This document shows, one piece after another, positions 57,718-64,000 of a stretch of 64,000 nt of DNA. Position numbers and translations under genes: made by a program. Numbering within the stretch: position 1 is the stretch's first letter; each line of letters begins with the position of its first letter. Source of the DNA: Macrocybe gigantea (lineage: Eukaryota > Basidiomycota > Agaricomycetes > Agaricales > Callistosporiaceae); contig SJRY01000143.1 of assembly GCA_011319805.1 (NCBI GenBank), positions 124,001 through 188,000 on the forward strand, written 5' to 3'. The notes below the pieces were generated by a model. The model saw nothing but the letters and a program-made list of their open reading frames with translations, searched no databases and was not told the DNA's origin.

Positions 57718-59049
57718 ATGCCTCGACCTGGAAGAGTGAGGACAATTATCAAGACGCGTTATGACTGCCGTTGACGCGTTTCGTTTCGTCGTAGGCTGAA
57801 ATCAATACCGAGCCTTGTGACGTTTGCGGAAAGGTCATTCGCTACAAAGCCGATGTTCCGCGACACAAGCGGACGCATAATAAAGAGGCCCCGTAAGTGT
57901 CATGTCCTTTCACTTGCTAATACGCTGACCGTATCTCTCTCCCAAGGACGTACAGGTGCCCTTTTGAAGGTTGCAAGTATAAGAACCTGCAAAAGTCCAA
58001 CGTCAAAACTCATATACGAACCCAGTAAGCGACCATGATTCGTCGTGCTCCTCCTTCGTCCGAGCTGACTTGCTTTACAACAGCACCGGAGAAAAGCCCC
58101 TGTCCTGTCCTGAATGCGACTTCCGAACGTCCGATCCTGGAAGCCTGACAAGGCACAGGAAACGCTTGCACGACTATGTTCCTAAGAAGGCCGGCCACAC
58201 TGGGAGGGCACCCGCCCTCAAACGCGCTCCTAAGAGACATGCCCCTTATGGTCACTCACCGAGATTCTCCGCTCCATCTCCATCGCCTATTGCATCCACG
58301 TCCTCTCTGACGAGCGACAGATTCCTGAACCTGGCCATTCTCGAGAAACAAGTTGCCGCCGCATATGCGACCTTGCAATCCTTCCGTGGTCCATCCATGC
58401 CAGTGGTACCCTCTCAAAATACCCTTTCTTTCCCTTGGGACAAGAATTTCGAAGTCGTCTCTAACAAGTGCCCGGAGCCCGTGCCGGTCTGCAAGGCAGA
58501 ACTGGGTTCCCTGTCGTACCTCTGCCCCCCGAGCTTGTGGCAGCCGGGCATGCCGGCCCTCAGATAGAAGGCTTTGGAGGCTTTTCGAAAACCATCGCCG
58601 CGAATCCCACGACTTTCAACACATTTTTACCCTCAGCTGTCAACTCGTCTACTTCCGCAGCCCTTCCTACAACGCTGGCTCCGATATCATCAACTTCTGT
58701 TCCGGCTTCCCAGCCCGCATATCCAATTGCTGCTGTTCAGCAACAGTCGGTCACAGGAATGGAAGCGTTCTGGAACAGGGACTACTCTGTACTTACGCCG
58801 TCGCCAGCTTTGACCTCGTCAGCTTTGACCTCGTCCTCCTCCGACTCGGACTTCTTCACAGAGCCCCTCTCCACTTCTTCATCTTTCTCTTCTCCGTTTT
58901 CATCCGGCCTCTTCTCTTTTTCGGACCTTCAAGTCCCGGAGATGTTCATCCCTAGTGTCAAGACCCGATCTGAGGCGTCCGAGATGCACAATTTGTTCTG
59001 TTCGACATCCTCGGTCGCCAACTTTTCCGACGTGTTCGCGTATTGCTGA
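57718..59049 (+). CDS. C2H2 zinc-finger protein with three fingers, putative transcription factor
   Basis: Exon 1 encodes only MPRPGR; three introns follow, all phase-consistent. Fingers are at residues 14-34 (CDVCGKVIRYKADVPRH), 43-65 (CPFEGCKYKNLQKSNV) and 73-94 (CPECDFRTSDPGSL), with the canonical linker TGEKP between the second and third. After the fingers come basic residues (APALKRAPKRH) and a long Ser/Thr/Pro-rich region that probably activates transcription, ending in a run of Ser and SSVANFSDVFAYC. At about 58505 one G is missing relative to the frame that continues as PELVAAGHAGPQIEGFGG. The target genes are unknown. Confidence 0.82.
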
Positions 59050-59487
59050 CGCGGCTGAGCCCTTTCCTAATTTGCATCTACTCGCATTATTTCCTTACTG
59101 TAAAGCTTTATTACTTCAAAGTTCATCGGGATCCTCTGACCATTTTCAAGCCAACTTCATCGTACATATTTTTTATTTCTATTTTCTATTACAATCACGG
59201 ATTTTCATTTCATTCAAATTTCTCCCTTATTCTATTATATTTCTTTACAATTAGACTGACCTGTAGCATGGTGAAACGTAGTTTGTAAATCTTCATTACG
59301 TAAGGCAATGTTACCATTAACCGAGCATCCATGTGTGTCGATCTTTTACACTTCACGACAAGAACACAATGCAAGCGGCAAATATCTAGGCTGTAAGATC
59401 GTCGCAGAACTCAGAAATGCTGCAAAAGTTTGAGATTTGTTTTCGCTATCTACAGATTTTGATTAATACATCATAGGGTGTCCGGTT
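59050..59487. other. intergenic between convergent genes
   Basis: This A/T-rich 3' flank has no coding feature. Confidence 0.45.
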
Positions 59488-60601
59488 TTAACTCAACCAT
59501 GCCATCCACTTGCTCGGTCTCCCTTGAATGGCATTCGCAATCTCCCTAGCAACAATTCTGTCTGCCTGCTCGCTGGGGTGCAGTTCGTCAAACCTGGGCA
59601 ATGGCAATGTCGTCAGAAACATCGCAGAACTAACAGGCATTACTGGCACACACCATAAATAGCTGTCTCGCGCAGGACCGTTCACGAGCGTGCACGTAGG
59701 ATTACCACCCCCCACTGGGAATACGCAAGTATTGACTGCGCCAGTGATATTGAATGGTACAGTTCCGTTAAGATATCGGCCCGGGTTCGCAAACATGTCG
59801 GCGAATAACGAATGGGAGTCGAATATGCCTACCGTCCAAACCGATCTCATCTCTTCATCCCGCGGTCTGAAGACGGGAAAGCTCACCTATATGAGCATCC
59901 GGAAGGCTATGTGACAAAGCTTGAAGCTTGAGCTTCACAAGGTCGTTCCCGGATAGGACAAGTTCTCTCATGAAGACGCTCCATTCCGTCGTATTCCTTT
60001 CGAAGAACCAAAATCTATTTGGCCAAGAATCTGGCGCGTATAGCGGCACCGTCTCCAGAGGAATCATCTTAGGGGGTAAAAAAGGATCACTTATGGACGG
60101 GAAAAAGTCTATCGAAGGGTGGCTTACATTTTGGAACACGAAGTTTCTCGCGCCGCTTTCATGCAGAACTTTGACCCAATTTGCCATGCAGTCTGTGACG
60201 TCTACGATGGACGCCTTGTCGTTTCCAGTTAGCAACGCGCTTACACCTACATCGTTCGTGCCAATCCAGAGAGTATAGACGGTCTCAGATGGCTGAAGCT
60301 CGAGTGTCCCATTCTTCGTTTCTGTGAAGTATAACGGAAGTTGACTTTCGAACAAGGAAGGGAAGGGCCGTGGAGTGAGATTATTGGAACATGTCGCACC
60401 AGACCTTGCGAAGGGGAAGAGCTTGACATGGGCATAGCCTGCCGCGTAGATAGGCCAAGGTGTGCCACCATCCGAAATGGCGACTACATCTGTGTAACTA
60501 TCGCCGAAGGTAACCAGGTTCTTGATCTGGTTGGGTCGAATGCCAACGGCTCGGACGACAGATGCAGCACAAAGCAGGCTCAACCCTGCGACGATCCTCA
60601 T
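59488..60601 (-). CDS. secreted GDSL-type esterase (CE16-like)
   Basis: A signal peptide (MRIVAGLSLLCAASVVRA) leads into block I LVTFGDSYTD with the catalytic Ser in GDS. Then come FARSGATCSN (block II Gly), YTLWIGTNDVG (block III GTND) and FDELHPSEQADRIVAREI with the catalytic Asp and His. The two 3' introns are phase-matched: the first joins DAHI to GIFDSHSLFADMF, and the second, 60 bases without a stop, restores LWFDELHP. The layout is that of fungal carbohydrate esterases acting on acetylated sugars outside the cell; the substrate is inferred from family likeness only. N-glycosylation sites (NGT, NTT, NIT) are present. The gene is intact. Confidence 0.87.
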
Positions 60602-61160
60602 GTTGTCCTAGCTAGGTTCTGTTTTCTGTTCTCTCTTCTTTCTTCCGCCCTCTCCTTTTGTACTGCTCACGATCTATTTTCGTTTCTGATTGAAAGAAAA
60701 ACATCATGCTTATAGGAAATTCGGATTTCTGCTGCCCGTCCTCTACGGTGTCTATACGGCCCGTCGAGGAATTCGCACATGACATTTCGCAAAGATGCGT
60801 CACGAGGCCTCACCATACCTCCTACGACATGCAACGGTGGGGAACAAACATACCGTCTACAGTGCAACGCGAGAAACCTCCGGGCCGACGATGCGCCGTC
60901 AGCCCGATTTTGCACATCGTGGCGTTAGAATGACTACTAGGCGAGCGTTCCTGAGAATAAGCCGTGAGCAGCATATGCTTTCAGAGTTAGCTTAAAGAGC
61001 CCGGACATTAAAGCATGTACGGATTGCAGCCTCTCATTACCACTTTCTTAGACCATATGCTGCGATTGATTCTTCTCCAGATTCGACCCCGGTCCACGTT
61101 CTCGTCATAATTGCCTCCATGGGTGCACCCGAGTCACAATAAACATGCTTTCCTTAGCGA
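60602..61160. other. divergent intergenic region
   Basis: This contains the promoter of the esterase gene. No gene or repeat was recognised. Confidence 0.45.
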
Positions 61161-61648
61161 ATGAATGATTTCGGCTTCAAACCTAAATTTCCGCCACCGA
61201 ATCCGAAGCTGCAAAACGCTTTTCCTTTGCCAGTGCTTAACCATGGCGAGGCCAGCGGAACTTGTCGCTTCATTAAGGCCTTGGCATTGCCTTCTTCTGG
61301 TTCTCCTCAAGCTACACTATTAATCAAGTTCGAACCAGACCTAGACTTCAGCATTGTGGCGGTTTATGCGCACGACAAAGTCAAATGGAGCACATTCTGG
61401 ACGCGGGAAGCGGTCGGTCTAAACTATTTTCGCCTCTCCCCTTTGACCTCGCGGTACTGGACGAAGCTTCGGTGGACATCGAAGTAGCACACCTTCGCCT
61501 CTTTCCAGTGATTCCGTCGCTTGCAGCTGACTGTTTTGAATTAGTAGATAAGCACGAGGGTAATAAGAATCCTGAAACTGGAAACCTGGCAGCGAAGGCG
61601 GTCTTAGAGCCGCAGAAGAGAATCGCTACGAGGCTCGATATGAATTAA
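61161..61648 (+). CDS. possible hypothetical protein (two frames one base apart)
   Basis: The first frame starts MNDFGFKPKFPPPNPKL and contains LLIKFEPDLDFSIVAVYAHDKV. At about 61395 the coding-like reading shifts by one base to LDAGSGRSKLFSPLPFDLAVLD and continues with DIEVAHLRLFPVIPSLA to a stop at 61646-61648. The step is of the same kind as in neighbouring known genes. No family is recognised, and it may be a chance frame. Confidence 0.3.
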
Positions 61649-61702
61649 AGCATCAGGTCTCACCGCCTATATAGACCTCCGTCTGAGCATCATCTGGCAT
61701 CC

Positions 61703-62569
61703 ATGTCCGTCTTCAAGTTGTGTCTGAAGGCCTTGTCATTGCTTGTAACCGGCACAGCTGTGCAAGCCTCTCTTACTTCTCCGAACCCGCCCGCAGTGAG
61801 CTGCGGTCCCAGATCGATATTTGAAAGGTTCATTCAATCGATCACACTTTTCAGTAAGGTTCTGTCTTTTCTCCGATTTCATGAATCTCTCTATAGTTCG
61901 ATTGGCTAACATGGGTTCGTTTATGCGCCGGCATCGTAGTGCTTTGTCTGGGTTGGAATAGCTGTGGAAATAGTTGGAAGTGCCATAGCCTTTACCGGGT
62001 GCTCAGTGGTTCCCGTTAGTTACGACTTCGTGATATCTCGGAATATCTGTGGAAGCGCAGACGTAAATTCTCTACCCTGGACCACCAGTAACCTCGCGCT
62101 TGTTGGCACCTTGACGACGGTGGTTGCGGCAGCTCTTAGGATCTGGTCTGAACAAAGATTTCATTCAAAAGCTGAGTTTATGTTGAGCTGACATGATGGA
62201 TCTTGCAGGTGCTTCAGGACGCTTGGCCGTCTGTTCACATTCGAAATCTCCATCCGGCCAGATCACGAGCTGGTGACCGTTGGGCCTTACGCTTGGGCGC
62301 GACATCCGAGCTACACAGGGATTTATCTCACCCTGTTCGGTGCCACTGCCGTTTTGTTTTCCCCCGGGACGTGGATCATGCAGCGCTGCATCTCCAACGA
62401 AGTCGGCATTTTCTTTTTGGTGTTTTGGCTCGTCAAATGTGCCTTTGTTTTCCGGGGCACGAACACTAGGTTACGGATAGAGGATGACATGCTGAGACGA
62501 ACTTTTGGAGAGCGATGGGATCAGTATGCGAAAACAGTTCCTGCTGTATTTTTTCCTGGGATAATATAG
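61703..62569 (+). CDS. isoprenylcysteine carboxyl methyltransferase-like membrane protein
   Basis: Three exons. The N-terminus has a signal-anchor-like stretch (LKALSLLVTGTAVQAS). The middle exon gives CFVWVGIAVEIVGSAIAF and a further helix. The last exon holds the ICMT core: PDHELVTVGPYAWARHPSYTG, shown as LVTVGPYAWARHPSYTG, then a helix, and TRLRIEDDMLRRTFGERWDQY with KTVPAVFFPGI. The RHPSYTG and E-x-D-x-x-L-x-x-x-F-G-x-x-W-x-x-Y motifs bind SAM and the prenyl-Cys substrate. ICMTs methylate the C-terminal prenylcysteine of CaaX proteins in the ER. The Agaricomycete family is expanded, so the exact substrate is uncertain. Donors here are gttctg and gtctga, both weak, but phases fit. Confidence 0.83.
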
Positions 62570-63168
62570 ACGAGGACTGCTATGACTTCATAATCCAGTC
62601 CATTTACTCGGACCGTCGAGTGATCGCCAGTGCATATTTTTGACTCTCTAGAGAAGGCTCAAGTCAAGAAATTGCAATTCAATAGGCGATAAAGGTCCAT
62701 ACATCGACCCCGGTGTTCTGCAAGTCTAACAAGCGGCATCAGGGAATAAAAGTGATCCATTCTCGTCGAGGAGTCAAGGGTGACAAGAAATTCACCACAG
62801 GTCAGCGCGGTGTGCGGGTGTGCTTGAAATGTGCGGTATGGAGACCATGGCCCGAAGTTGCTCTTCCCGGCGGTTCCCCAGCAACTGGTCCTATAACCTC
62901 TGAAGCTCATATGATTGGCCGTCTAGGCAGTCCCTGTTCGCTCCTGTAGCTTTCGACATTTCCGGAGACGCAATTGTGATTTGGGGGAGTGTAGTCAGCA
63001 GATATGTCGGGCTGCCATAATTAACGCAGAGAAAATCCCTGTGGGCTAAGTGAACAGGAAACTCACTGCTTGCCACCTGAGTACGTATAATTTACATCTA
63101 TGGTTGTAGTCTACCATGGAGTTCGGACATGGAATCATCCCTAACGATAAGATCGATACTGAGCCAAT
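62570..63168. other. intergenic, nothing recognised
   Basis: Short frames on both strands have no features; these are the 3' flanks of two convergent genes. Confidence 0.45.
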
Positions 63169-64000
63169 TTAGTCAGTTTTCTGGAGTCGCTGGTTGATAG
63201 CGAGGGCATATTTCTGATCCTCCAGAGACGAAAACACCATGCCGAGGCGAGGGAACAGTGATTTCAGCTGGCGGAAGATAAGATCCACGTCGCTGAGTGC
63301 GGAGTATTGCAAGTCCAAGTCGCACAGTGTGACATTTGACGAGGCGAAAAGTATGTGAGCATCTTTTCCCTTTGAAAAGTCTACGGCGATGGCGAGAGAC
63401 TCTAGATTGGGGCACAGTTCAGCCAGATGGCGGAGGGCATGGATGCTGAGGGTTGATGTTCTTGGGTTTGAGGGTAGCACGAGACAGCTCATTGAGGGCC
63501 ACGAAGTCGCGAGGGAGTGAATGTCATCATCGAAAAATTTCCAGGAGTAAGCGTCCTCGTCAAGGTCAGTGAGAGGCTCTATCACAAATGTTTGAAGGCC
63601 GGAAAGCGCCAATGCAGGTTTGATATCGGCGATTCCGTGGACGGTATCCAGCCCTTCCTGTGGAAAACGACGTGATGGTCCATGATAGTTGAAGAATAGA
63701 TGCTGAAGGGTTTTATAATGGGCAATTAACTCGAAACATGAGCGCCACGGCGGATGACACGCTTTCTTTGGTGAGCGAGGCACACATCTAACCTCGAGCT
63801 GAATAAGTTGCGGTACGGAGAATGCGCCGAGAATGGTGACGATGTTGTGCGTTGCGCTTGAGATCCATAATTTATGGAGATTCGGGAATGGCAGAGGTGA
63901 CAAGGTAAAGTTATCGTATCCTCGCATGGAGAAGGAGAGGTCTTCCAGTGAAGGTAGTGCCGATGCCTTTGCAAGAAATTCTAAACAACCGCTGGGTGAC
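63169..64000 (-). CDS. F-box/LRR family protein, C-terminal part
   Basis: The reading frame is open from the right edge of the window (CLEFLAKASALPSLEDLSF) to the stop at 63169-63171. It shows leucine-rich units typical of fungal F-box proteins: FPNLHKLWISS, VPQLIQLEVRCV, LRHLAELCPNLESLAIAV and VTLCDLDLQYSAL, ending QRLQKTD. The F-box itself would lie to the right of the window. It is distinct in sequence from the F-box genes at 909 and 29560. Confidence 0.68.
   Translation of the reverse strand, partial: SPSGCLEFLAKASALPSLEDLSFSMRGYDNFTLSPLPFPNLHKLWISSATHNIVTILGAFSVPQLIQLEVRCVPRSPKKACHPPWRSCFELIAHYKTLQHLFFNYHGPSRRFPQEGLDTVHGIADIKPALALSGLQTFVIEPLTDLDEDAYSWKFFDDDIHSLATSWPSMSCLVLPSNPRTSTLSIHALRHLAELCPNLESLAIAVDFSKGKDAHILFASSNVTLCDLDLQYSALSDVDLIFRQLKSLFPRLGMVFSSLEDQKYALAINQRLQKTD

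Overview
The window is nuclear DNA of a filamentous basidiomycete, most likely an Agaricomycete. Genes lie on both strands without operons, are split by many introns of about 45-80 bases, and belong to families typical of mushrooms: F-box/LRR proteins, fungal 7TM proteins including one of the DUF6534 type, a multi-intron P450, small secreted Cys-rich proteins and an ICMT-like enzyme. I inferred splice sites from GT-AG or GC-AG ends, reading phase and known protein motifs. No tRNA, rRNA, CRISPR array or intact transposon was recognised.

Layout. 1-14 kb: end of a SUV39/Clr4-like SET methyltransferase gene, an F-box gene, an EXPERA-like membrane protein, a small secreted precursor with Kex2-type sites (5639-6159), a bestrophin-like channel, glycyl-tRNA synthetase with a mitochondrial-type N-terminal extension, and a 7TM protein. 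14-24 kb: a large NYN-domain protein, an uncharacterised gene and a small hypothetical gene. 24-34 kb: a gene-poor stretch, ATG12, an F-box gene with a decayed tandem copy, and a second 7TM protein. 34-46 kb: a vacuolar-type Ca2+/H+ exchanger, a cytochrome P450 and a DUF6534 7TM protein. 46-53 kb: a tandem pair of secreted six-cysteine proteins, the C-terminal part of a mannose-6-phosphate-receptor-like protein, and another secreted Cys-rich protein on the other strand. 53-64 kb: a conserved unknown protein, a GGA-type VHS/GAT adaptor, a C2H2 zinc-finger protein, a GDSL esterase, an ICMT-like methyltransferase and the end of another F-box/LRR gene.

The genes do not form one pathway. Two themes recur. 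One is secretion and sorting: the Kex2-type precursor, the secreted paralogue pair, the GGA adaptor and the MRH receptor, which could all use the same Golgi route. The other is surface sensing by 7TM proteins.

About thirteen positions look like the loss of one base in or next to a short homopolymer inside otherwise sound coding sequence (NYN, exchanger, GGA, zinc finger, 7TM and others). The shared direction argues for consensus errors rather than mass pseudogenisation. The frameshifted genes are therefore annotated as genes. At least four introns appear to be GC-AG.
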